This document shows positions 16,401-22,357 of a stretch of 34,476 nt of DNA, piece after piece. The translations under genes and the position numbers were made by a program. The stretch comes from an uncultured Candidatus Nitrosopumilus sp. (GTDB lineage Archaea > Thermoproteota > Nitrososphaeria > Nitrososphaerales > Nitrosopumilaceae). The notes under the pieces were generated by a model, which did not search any database, was not told the origin of the DNA, and saw nothing but the letters and a program-made list of their open reading frames with translations. The stretch lies in NCBI GenBank assembly GCA_905612275.1, contig CAJQRM010000020.1:1-34476 (forward strand). The letters are read 5' to 3'. How positions within the stretch are numbered: position 1 is the first letter of the stretch; every line of letters starts with the position of its first letter.

Positions 16401-17238
16401 AGTTACTCCAACTATGGATGTCTACTTAAATAAAGATATTAAAACTAATAGAGAAAAAGCAATTGAAGTTGCAAGAAATGTTTTACAAACTAAAGTAAGT
16501 GCATTAATTGCAGATACTGAAACTGACTACAAAACCAATATTAAATTAATTTTAAGTGAGAATAGACTTAGAGAGCGAGGTTGTTCTGTTGCAGAAGTTG
16601 AAGCAGCACTTTCATCAAATAAAAAATTCAAAATGGAGGTAACTGGAGAACTAATTACTTTGAATCTAGTTGATGAAGCAGATACTGCAATTGCAATTGC
16701 AATTAGAAATAAAGTTCTTAATACAACTGTTAAAGGAGTTCCAGATATTGAGCGTGTAACATTAGTTCAAAAAGATGATGAATGGGTAATTCAAACTACT
16801 GGTTCAAACATTGCAAAATTACTTGAAGTCAAAGGTATTGATAAAAGAAATGTTAGAACAAATAATGTCTTTGAAATTGCAGGAACTTTAGGTATTGAAG
16901 CTGCAAGAAATTCATTGATCAATGAATTAAATCATACTTTGGGAGATCAAGGTTTGGAAGTTGATAATAGATACATTATGTTGGTATCTGATTTGATGTG
17001 TTCTAGAGGTTACATGCAACAAATTGGTAGACATGGTATTGCTGGTACTAAAGATAGTGTACTTGCAAGAGCCGCATTTGAAATCACTGTACCAACTATT
17101 GCACATGCTGCACTTCAAGGTGAAGTTGAAGCACTCAAGGGTATTACTGAAAACGTAATTGTTGGTAGCCAAATTCCAATTGGAAGTGGTACTGTTGACT
17201 TATACATGCAAGTAAGTAAGAAAAAATCTGATAAGTGA
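13438..17238 (+). CDS. rpoA: DNA-directed RNA polymerase subunit A, unsplit (A' + A'')
   Basis: This is the largest RNA polymerase subunit, carrying the catalytic magnesium site. The 1266-residue product contains the N-terminal zinc site (Cys61, Cys64, Cys71, His74), a second Cys set (CRSC, CPHC), [23 protein letters not shown], and the catalytic [10 protein letters not shown] near residue 456. It then runs on through the trigger-loop region [21 protein letters not shown] (from about 938), which most archaea encode separately as rpoA2. No stop, frameshift or intein interrupts the junction (about 870-920). An unsplit A subunit is a recognised thaumarchaeal trait. GGAG lies upstream of the ATG. 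Confidence 0.97.
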   Translation: [1266 protein letters not shown]

Positions 17239-17243
17239 TTATT

Positions 17244-17474
17244 ATGGCTGATGAAATTTCTACAATGATGAGTAGTTGTCAAGGGAAAACTGTTTTACTT
17301 CGTTTAAGAAATTCAACAACAATTCAGGGATCTTTAATTGATTTTGATATTCATATGAATTTAACATTGAACAATGCTGAAGATATTACTGATGAAAAAC
17401 ATCTTAGTCTTGGAAAAATTTTATTGCGTGGAGATAATATTTTAGCAATATCTTTACCTACTGATAAATCTTAA
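17244..17474 (+). CDS. Sm-like (LSm/SmAP) RNA-binding protein
   Basis: LSm proteins form six- or seven-membered rings that bind U-rich RNA. The 76-residue product shows both motifs: Sm1 with GKTVLLRLRNSTTIQGSLIDFDIHMNLTLNNA and Sm2 with LGKILLRGDNILAISL. Asp-x-x-(Met)-Asn in the first motif and Arg-Gly-Asp in the second are the RNA-contacting residues. ATG at 17244 is chosen; a GTG at 17235 in the same frame would add three residues and overlap the rpoA stop. The gene follows rpoA by five bases, so the RNA-binding protein is likely made from the polymerase transcript. Confidence 0.9.
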   Translation: MADEISTMMSSCQGKTVLLRLRNSTTIQGSLIDFDIHMNLTLNNAEDITDEKHLSLGKILLRGDNILAISLPTDKS

Positions 17475-17537
17475 AAAATAATCATCAAACATTAAATTTA
17501 ATTTCAGTATATTAAAAAAAATTATTTAAAGCTTATT

Positions 17538-17550
17538 TTTTAATATATAC
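17538..17550 (+). promoter_or_regulatory. TATA-like box of rpl30e-nusA-rps12-rps7
   Basis: TTTTAATATATAC lies about 65 bases before the ATG at 17610. A second TATA-like site, CCTATAAAG, occurs at about 17568-17576. The T-rich preceding stretch may also end the polymerase transcript. Confidence 0.4.
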
Positions 17551-17609
17551 AAATCTTTTTTCAATAAACCTATAAAGCCCTGACAAGACGATCGGAATAA
17601 GGAAAATAC

Positions 17610-17933
17610 ATGAGTAAAATACTTGAAAAATCATTAAAAGATGCCCGCAAAGAGAACAAATTAACTATGGGCAGTAAACAAGTTTTGAACTCTGTAAATA
17701 ATTCAAAGTTGATTGTATTATCTCAATCAGTAAGCAAAGAAATGTTTGAGAAAATTGAATCTGATGCAAAAAAACAAAAAGTACCTCTGGTAAACTTTCA
17801 AGGAACTTCAGTTGCACTAGGTAGACTGTGTGGCTTACAATTTAGAATTTCAACAATTTCATTTACATCAATCGATGAGGGAAATATCAAATCAATTTTA
17901 AAAGATACTGAAACTGAGGAAAATAATGTCTAA
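17610..17933 (+). CDS. rpl30e: Ribosomal protein L30e
   Basis: This archaeal/eukaryotic large-subunit protein has the L7Ae/L30e RNA-binding fold. In the 107 residues one sees DARKENKLTMGSKQVLNSV (12-30), SKLIVLSQSVSKE, VPLVNFQGTSVALGRLCG and FRISTISFTSIDEGNI. Archaea usually place it between rpoA and nusA, as here, which separates it from other L7Ae paralogues. AAGGA lies a few bases before the ATG. About 50 bases separate it from nusA. Confidence 0.92.
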   Translation: MSKILEKSLKDARKENKLTMGSKQVLNSVNNSKLIVLSQSVSKEMFEKIESDAKKQKVPLVNFQGTSVALGRLCGLQFRISTISFTSIDEGNIKSILKDTETEENNV

Positions 17934-17985
17934 CCTAAGTTTAAATGAGACATTTTTAGTTTGGATATAAACAGGAATTATTTTT

Positions 17986-18450
17986 ATGCCACAAGCCATT
18001 AAACTTTCAACTGATCAAATGCGAATGATGTCCCTATTTCAAAATGTAACTGGCGCAGTTGCAAGAGATTGTATTGAGGATGAAAAACAAGATAGAATAA
18101 TTTTTGTAGTTAATACTGGTAAGATGGGACTAGCAATTGGTAAAGGTGGCATGCATATCAAATCATTACAAAATATGGTTAAACGTAATGTTGAACTTGT
18201 AGAATATGATGAAGATCCAGCAAAATTCCTAACTAATCTATTAAATAATAAATTAATTTCTGAAGTAAAATTAAGTACACGAGCAGATGGGACAAAACAG
18301 GCAATTGTTATGGTAGACCCAAGAAAGAAAGGAATTGTAGTTGGTAGAGAAGGTAGAAATGCTGAAAAAGCAAGATTATTGGCAAAAAGATATTTCGGTA
18401 TTACCAGTGTATTAATTAATAGTCCTGAAAGGGCAAGAATGGAGTTATAG
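17986..18450 (+). CDS. nusA: NusA-like transcription factor (two KH domains)
   Basis: Archaeal NusA is a short protein with only the two KH RNA-binding domains. Here (154 residues) KH1 has GLAIGKGGMHIKSLQNMV (about 46-63) and KH2 has GIVVGREGRNAEKARLLAKRYFG (about 112-134); both keep the GxxG loop (GKGG, GREG). No S1 or N-terminal polymerase-binding domain is present, as expected for archaea. It sits between rpl30e and rps12 in the standard archaeal order, three bases before rps12, and is presumably involved in elongation or rRNA handling. Confidence 0.93.
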   Translation: MPQAIKLSTDQMRMMSLFQNVTGAVARDCIEDEKQDRIIFVVNTGKMGLAIGKGGMHIKSLQNMVKRNVELVEYDEDPAKFLTNLLNNKLISEVKLSTRADGTKQAIVMVDPRKKGIVVGREGRNAEKARLLAKRYFGITSVLINSPERARMEL

Positions 18451-18453
18451 AAT

Positions 18454-18891
18454 ATGAGAAAATCACCTTTAGGATTATTTGCTGGTAGAGTATTAACCAC
18501 TAAGAAAAAGAAACAACGCTGGGCAATTTCTTCTTACAAAAGACGAAAACTTGGTATTGACAAAAAATCAGATCCATTAGGTGGCGCACCACAAGGACGT
18601 GGTATTGTTTTAGAAAAAGTTGGTATTTCAGCAAAACAACCAAACTCTGCTATTAGAAAATGTGTTAGAGTTCAATTAATTAAAAACGGTAAATCAGTAA
18701 CAGCATTTTTGCCAAGAGATGGTGCCATGAATTTCATTGATGAACACGATGAAGTTACCATTGAAGGAATGGGTGCAACACAAGGCGGTGCAATGGGTGA
18801 TATTCCTGGTGTTAGATTCAAAGTTTCTAAAGTTAACGGTACATCACTTCATGAATTAGTAATTGGAAAGAAGGAAAAACCAAGGAGATAG
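18454..18891 (+). CDS. rps12: Ribosomal protein S12 (uS12)
   Basis: uS12 is part of the 30S decoding centre. The 145 residues include [19 protein letters not shown], the signature [20 protein letters not shown] (the PNSAIRK loop lies at the A site), [10 protein letters not shown], and [24 protein letters not shown] at the end. GGAG upstream of the ATG lies inside the nusA 3' end. It is followed two bases later by rps7. Confidence 0.97.
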   Translation: MRKSPLGLFAGRVLTTKKKKQRWAISSYKRRKLGIDKKSDPLGGAPQGRGIVLEKVGISAKQPNSAIRKCVRVQLIKNGKSVTAFLPRDGAMNFIDEHDEVTIEGMGATQGGAMGDIPGVRFKVSKVNGTSLHELVIGKKEKPRR

Positions 18892-18893
18892 AA

Positions 18894-19493
18894 ATGGCTG
18901 AAACAAAAAATTTACTATTATTTAGAAAATGGGATTTATCTAATATTGAAATTGTAGATCCTGGATTAAAAACTGCCATCTCTTTAAGAAAACAAATTTT
19001 ACCTTATACTTTTGGTCGTTCTGCATTAAAGAGATTCAATAAAGCTGAAGTTAACATTGTTGAGAGACTAATCAATAAATCAATGCACTTTGGAAAAAAA
19101 TATGCAAAAAATACTGGTAGGATGACTGGCAAAAAAACTAAATTAGTTAATACAGTAAAAACTGCTTTTGATATTATTGAATTAAAAACTGGACAAAACC
19201 CAATCCAAGTTTTAGTTAAAGCAATAGAATTTTCTGCTCCAACTGAAGACACCACTAGAATTGTTTATGGTGGTACTACATACCATGTATCAGTTGATGT
19301 TGCACCAATCAGAAGAGTTGATATGGCTTTGAAATTTATTGCTGACTCTGTTAAAGAAGCAACATTTTCTAATCCTAAACCCATTGAAGAGCATTTAGCT
19401 GAACAATTAATTCTTGCAGCAAATAATGATTCTGCTTCTCCATCTGTTAAGAAAAGACACGAGTTAGAACGTATAGCCCAAGCATCAAGATAG
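18894..19493 (+). CDS. rps7: Ribosomal protein S7 (uS7)
   Basis: uS7 is the primary 16S rRNA binder that organises the head of the small subunit. The 199-residue archaeal-length protein has VERLINKSMHFGKKYAKNTGRMTGKK, AIEFSAPTEDTTRIVYGGTTYHVSVDVAPIRRVD, and a C-terminal KKRHELERIAQASR. AAGGAGATAG precedes the ATG. It is the last protein gene of this run; EF-1A, often next in other archaea, is absent and a tRNA gene follows. Confidence 0.96.
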   Translation: MAETKNLLLFRKWDLSNIEIVDPGLKTAISLRKQILPYTFGRSALKRFNKAEVNIVERLINKSMHFGKKYAKNTGRMTGKKTKLVNTVKTAFDIIELKTGQNPIQVLVKAIEFSAPTEDTTRIVYGGTTYHVSVDVAPIRRVDMALKFIADSVKEATFSNPKPIEEHLAEQLILAANNDSASPSVKKRHELERIAQASR

Positions 19494-19521
19494 AATTCTT
19501 TCAAAACCATTTTCACCAAAT

Positions 19522-19530
19522 CATTATATT
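19522..19530 (+). promoter_or_regulatory. TATA-like box for tRNA-Gln
   Basis: CATTATATT is centred about 30 bases before the tRNA 5' end, consistent with transcription from its own promoter. Confidence 0.45.
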
Positions 19531-19537
19531 CTAAATT

Positions 19538-19556
19538 ACTTGAATTACTTTCAAGT
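19538..19556 (+). repeat. Perfect 7-bp inverted repeat abutting the tRNA 5' end
   Basis: ACTTGAA (19538-19544) and TTCAAGT (19550-19556) can pair around a 5-base loop. The hairpin ends exactly at the base before the mature tRNA 5' end. Confidence 0.7.
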
Positions 19557-19644
19557 AGCCCGATAGTCTAGTGGTCAAGGATTCTGCCCTCTGGATCTCA
19601 AGAGTGGATAGGCGGAGACGGCAGTTCGAATCTGCCTCGGGCTA
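19557..19644 (+). tRNA. tRNA-Gln (anticodon CTG) with a 15-nt intron
   Basis: The acceptor arms AGCCCGA and TCGGGCT pair over 7 bp with discriminator A; CCA is not encoded. The D arm is GTCT/GGAT, the anticodon stem CTGCC/GGCGG and the T arm GGCAG-TTCGAAT-CTGCC. The loop reads CTCTGG, then 15 extra bases (19595-19609), then A. Removing them after position 37 restores a seven-base loop with anticodon CTG at 19591-19593, so this decodes CAG. The starting AGCC and the CTCTGGA loop fit archaeal tRNA-Gln. The splice-site helix (CUCU with GUGG) is imperfect, so the bulge-helix-bulge would be of the relaxed kind. tRNA-Glu was considered because CTC occurs inside the intron, but it does not fold. Confidence 0.9.
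19595..19609 (+). other. tRNA intron at canonical position 37/38
   Basis: Fifteen bases lie between G37 and A38. This is the usual archaeal intron position, removed by the tRNA splicing endonuclease. The central helix beside it contains G-U pairs and one mismatch. Confidence 0.8.
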
Positions 19645-19652
19645 CTGTAAAA

Positions 19653-19973
19653 TTATTTTATTTTAACTTCATGTATGGCAGTTGCATAATCGCACTTTGC
19701 CCTTAATCGCATGTATGGAATTAATCTGTAATGAATTGCATACGTGTCATTTTCTCTCAGTAAAATTCCTTTTAGCACCAATGAAACTAATCCCCTTGAT
19801 GCAATTGTAATTGTTGTATTTTTTTCCTTACAAACTCTTTCACGTTTTTCTTGAAATTGTTTTAGTGTGAATGTAATATCATTAATTTCTAAAATTAAAG
19901 GCCAAATAATTTCTGCCCAAACAAATCTTCTGTTTTCTGTAGCTGATGCATATTTTCCTTTTTCACTCAACAT
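19653..19973 (-). CDS. Conserved-looking small protein of unknown function, possibly winged-helix
   Basis: The 106-residue product is not recognised. ATG at 19973 is preferred to the one at 19988 because a reverse-strand TATA-like GTTATAAC (19994-20001) lies about 25 bases before it. The segment FTLKQFQEKRERVCKE, then RGLVSLVLKGILLRENDTYAIHYRLIPY, looks like two helices and a beta wing, so a winged-helix DNA-binding fold is possible; this is only an impression. The protein is basic, has no signal peptide and ends eight bases from the convergent tRNA-Gln gene. It may share its short divergent promoter region with the YkgJ-like gene. Confidence 0.6.
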   Translation of the reverse strand: MLSEKGKYASATENRRFVWAEIIWPLILEINDITFTLKQFQEKRERVCKEKNTTITIASRGLVSLVLKGILLRENDTYAIHYRLIPYMRLRAKCDYATAIHEVKIK

Positions 19974-19993
19974 TAATAAGATCTGCAAAAGCG

Positions 19994-20001
19994 GTTATAA
20001 C
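19994..20001 (-). promoter_or_regulatory. TATA-like box within a 35-bp divergent spacer
   Basis: GTTATAAC on the reverse strand serves the small unknown gene at 19973. It lies nearly on top of the start of the divergent gene at 20009, whose own likely TATA (ATTAATAAG, about 19972-19980) lies inside the first codons of the opposite gene. Confidence 0.4.
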
Positions 20002-20008
20002 TGAATAC

Positions 20009-20713
20009 TTGTCTCAAAAAGAAATTCAAGAATCATTAGATTTGTTAGAAAAGGATTGGGATTTTGATCCTATCTTAAGAAAATTTGTACTTGGTAAAAT
20101 TACTGATGTATCTGATTTTGCAATCAAAGTCAAAGATGTTATTTTTCATGTTCCTTATCTTAATTCTGAAAAAAAATATATTTTATGGAAATGTTTTTGG
20201 CCTGATTGTCACAATTGTTGTGACAGACAAGGTAGACTACCATTAACTTCTGATGATTTAATCACAATTGGAAAAGGTTTGAAATACAAAAACACTGCTG
20301 ATTTTATTAAAAATGAAACTCTAACTGTAACATATGATGAACCTGGTCCATCTGGACAAATGACTACAATGACTACAATTAATCTTAAAAGAAAAACTGA
20401 TGAAACTGCTGAAGAAGATGGAACTCACATCTCATGTAGATTCTTAGATGATGCAGGTGCATGTAGCATGCATCCTGACAGACCTGGCGTTTGTTATCTA
20501 TACCCATTTGCAAGCTGGCTAGAAAATGAAAAAGGTAAAGCACGTGTGCATGCAACTTATCAATTTACAGGTGATTGCCCTGGATTCTACCTTGCAGATA
20601 ATTTAGATCAAATGAAAGAAGAACTACAAGCATATTCAACAACGATTTACGATTATAACATGGCATCAAATCGAACTAATAGAGAAGGATTTAGTGCTGT
20701 TAGTTTTTCTTAG
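20009..20713 (+). CDS. YkgJ-family Cys-cluster protein (UPF0153-like)
   Basis: The 234-residue protein has the CxxxxCxxCC motif (CFWPDCHNCC) followed by LPLTSDDLITIGKGL, then a second set: CRFLDDAGACSMHPDRPGVCYLYPF, and later GDCPGFYL. This matches the zinc/iron-chelating YkgJ family, whose cysteines are thought to bind zinc or an Fe-S cluster; the biochemical role is not established. TTG at 20009 is chosen because it follows an AT-rich box by about 30 bases and the alternative ATG at 19946 would lie inside the divergent gene. The C-terminus (about 190-234) is outside the family core. Confidence 0.75.
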   Translation: MSQKEIQESLDLLEKDWDFDPILRKFVLGKITDVSDFAIKVKDVIFHVPYLNSEKKYILWKCFWPDCHNCCDRQGRLPLTSDDLITIGKGLKYKNTADFIKNETLTVTYDEPGPSGQMTTMTTINLKRKTDETAEEDGTHISCRFLDDAGACSMHPDRPGVCYLYPFASWLENEKGKARVHATYQFTGDCPGFYLADNLDQMKEELQAYSTTIYDYNMASNRTNREGFSAVSFS

Positions 20714-20756
20714 AGAAAAACATACTCATTAAAAGAAATGACTACAACACATTTCT

Positions 20757-21206
20757 ATGGAAAATATTACAATTAGAGAATCCACTTATGATGATATACC
20801 ATCACTTCTTGAATTATTGGATGAACTTGGAAGGCCAAAACCACAAAAAGATAATGACCTTGAGAAATTTACAGCATTACTAAAAAACTACATGCAAGAA
20901 GATGATAAAAAAATTCTAGTTGCTCAAATTGATAATTCAAAAATTATTGGTATGATAAGTATGGTATTTCTATCTAGATTGAATCAAAATACATCTGAAA
21001 TGTATGTTCCTGAACTGATTGTTTCACAAAATTATCATTCTAAGGGAATTGGCAAAAAACTGATTAACTTTTCAATTGAACTTGGAAAAGAGAAAAAATG
21101 TCATAGAATAAGACTAGAATCTGGAAATCAACGTATTGAATCCCACAAGTTTTACAAGCATTTAGGATTTGAAGATTCTAGTGTTTTCTTTACAAAAAAT
21201 CTTTAA
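20757..21206 (+). CDS. GNAT-family N-acetyltransferase
   Basis: The 149-residue protein has the GNAT fold. Beta1-alpha1 is ENITIRESTYDDIPSLLELLDEL, the central strands are KILVAQIDNSKIIGMISMVFL, and the acetyl-CoA pyrophosphate loop is QNYHSKGIGKKL (91-102). It ends with RIRLESGNQRIESHKFYKHLGFE, the usual final motif. It transfers an acetyl group to an amine; the acceptor (protein, amino acid or small molecule) cannot be told. It lies 43 bases after the YkgJ-like gene and five bases from the convergent flavoprotein. Confidence 0.88.
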   Translation: MENITIRESTYDDIPSLLELLDELGRPKPQKDNDLEKFTALLKNYMQEDDKKILVAQIDNSKIIGMISMVFLSRLNQNTSEMYVPELIVSQNYHSKGIGKKLINFSIELGKEKKCHRIRLESGNQRIESHKFYKHLGFEDSSVFFTKNL

Positions 21207-21211
21207 GCCAA

Positions 21212-22225
21212 TTATGCTTTGGCAACTTTTAGTAAATCTGAAATTTTGATTTTCATTCCAAATCTGTCTTCGTTTTTCTTCATGTAACGGAAAATTGCAA
21301 TAAAGTCTGGTAGTGCTTTGAGAAAGCTAAAGTTTTTCTGAATCTTTGCATGTACAAAATTAAAGACTTTGGCATATACCTTGTAGTGTTCCTCAACTGC
21401 TTTTTCATATGCTGCAAAGTCATGCATATTTTTAAGAAATATGTCTACACACTGCATTGATGGAATTATTCCTTCACCAAGTAATGCGTATACTGTACCA
21501 ATTGATTCTCCAACTCCTACTACTTTACCTGAATAGTATGGTTTGCATTTATTTGGAGTTGCTAATCTAATTGGGCGACCTTTTGTTTGAATGATTTTAC
21601 CGCCGTGTTTTTTCAAAAATCTATCTGTTGCTTTTATGTGGTCTTTATTGTAATCACCTGCACCAATATGTGCAAGTTTTTCACCTAGTGGGAAATACCA
21701 AAAGTAACCTGACATTCCTGGAAATGGCTCAATGTAAAAGTCATCATATGGAACTTTGTCTTCGTACTCTATTTTGTATTCATAAGTTGGTAAAAAGAAA
21801 TCTTCTTTCATTTTTGGTAAATACATTCTGCTAAATCCAGTACAATCAACAATCATGTCATATTCCTTTTCTAACTCTTCAAGTTTTAGAGCTTTACCGT
21901 AAATTACTTTTGAATCTTTAATGAAATCTTTGATTAATCCTAATTTGTTATACGTACATAATCCCTTTAAGCCAATATCAAATTTAACATTGTCATTCAT
22001 TTTTACATGCATTTGTTTTCCATCATGAATTAGAAAGTCATCAAAATCCCTTCCAGTCTTTTTACAAAATTCTATTAATTCCGATTTTATTGTACCCCAT
22101 GCACAAATTGAATCATGTCTTTCCTCTATGCTTCTCTCATAACCTGTAACGTCATGTTCTGAGTCTTTTAGTCTGGCCATTAGATAACTTCCAGCTACAC
22201 CCATTCCCATTACAGCAATCTTCAA
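21212..22225 (-). CDS. Geranylgeranyl reductase-family FAD-dependent oxidoreductase
   Basis: The 337-residue flavoprotein starts with the dinucleotide-binding motif AVMGMGVAGSYLMARL (GxGxxG at 7-12) and has YDMIVDCTGFSRMYLP. GYFWYFPLGEKLAHIGAG and GVGESIGTVYALLGEGIIPSM correspond to the substrate-side and second FAD motifs of geranylgeranyl reductases. The family saturates isoprenoid chains of archaeal membrane lipids or quinones; which one is not shown. The neighbouring UbiE-, chorismate-lyase- and UbiA-like genes make a quinone side chain plausible. It is divergent from the candidate RNA and methyltransferase, with a TATA-like box about 30 bases upstream. Confidence 0.82.
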   Translation of the reverse strand: MKIAVMGMGVAGSYLMARLKDSEHDVTGYERSIEERHDSICAWGTIKSELIEFCKKTGRDFDDFLIHDGKQMHVKMNDNVKFDIGLKGLCTYNKLGLIKDFIKDSKVIYGKALKLEELEKEYDMIVDCTGFSRMYLPKMKEDFFLPTYEYKIEYEDKVPYDDFYIEPFPGMSGYFWYFPLGEKLAHIGAGDYNKDHIKATDRFLKKHGGKIIQTKGRPIRLATPNKCKPYYSGKVVGVGESIGTVYALLGEGIIPSMQCVDIFLKNMHDFAAYEKAVEEHYKVYAKVFNFVHAKIQKNFSFLKALPDFIAIFRYMKKNEDRFGMKIKISDLLKVAKA

Positions 22226-22248
22226 GATGTTTTTTGAATCCTTGAACT

Positions 22249-22259
22249 CTAATAAATAG
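22249..22259 (-). promoter_or_regulatory. TATA-like box of the geranylgeranyl reductase-like gene
   Basis: On the reverse strand CTATTTATTAG is centred about 28 bases before the ATG at 22225. Two ACTAGT sites (22285-22290 and 22305-22310), 20 bases apart, lie just upstream and could be regulator sites. Confidence 0.4.
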
Positions 22260-22327
22260 ACTATCTGAAACCCATTTTTGTGGCACTAGTTACCATCATT
22301 TACCACTAGTACAAATTATGAGTGCGC

Positions 22328-22336
22328 GTTATATAC
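22328..22336 (+). promoter_or_regulatory. TATA-like box of the candidate structured RNA
   Basis: GTTATATAC, preceded by GCGC, predicts transcription from about 22358. It is more than 200 bases from the next start codon, so it is not the promoter of a leaderless protein gene. Confidence 0.5.
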
Positions 22337-22357
22337 AAAAATTAACTTTACATAATT

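Noticed and set aside
18039-18500. 153-codon reverse-strand open frame
   Set aside because: It is antisense to nusA and the start of rps12, both clear; no ribosome-binding site or family resemblance.
19557-19644. Reading the tRNA as tRNA-Glu(CTC) or as a tRNA with a long variable arm
   Set aside because: CTC lies in the extra 15 bases and gives no valid anticodon loop; removing those bases gives a standard tRNA-Gln(CTG), and the variable region is only four bases.
22226-22357. A small protein gene in the rest of the intergenic gap
   Set aside because: No start codon with a sizeable frame or ribosome-binding site; the stretch holds only promoter-like AT-rich DNA and two ACTAGT sites.
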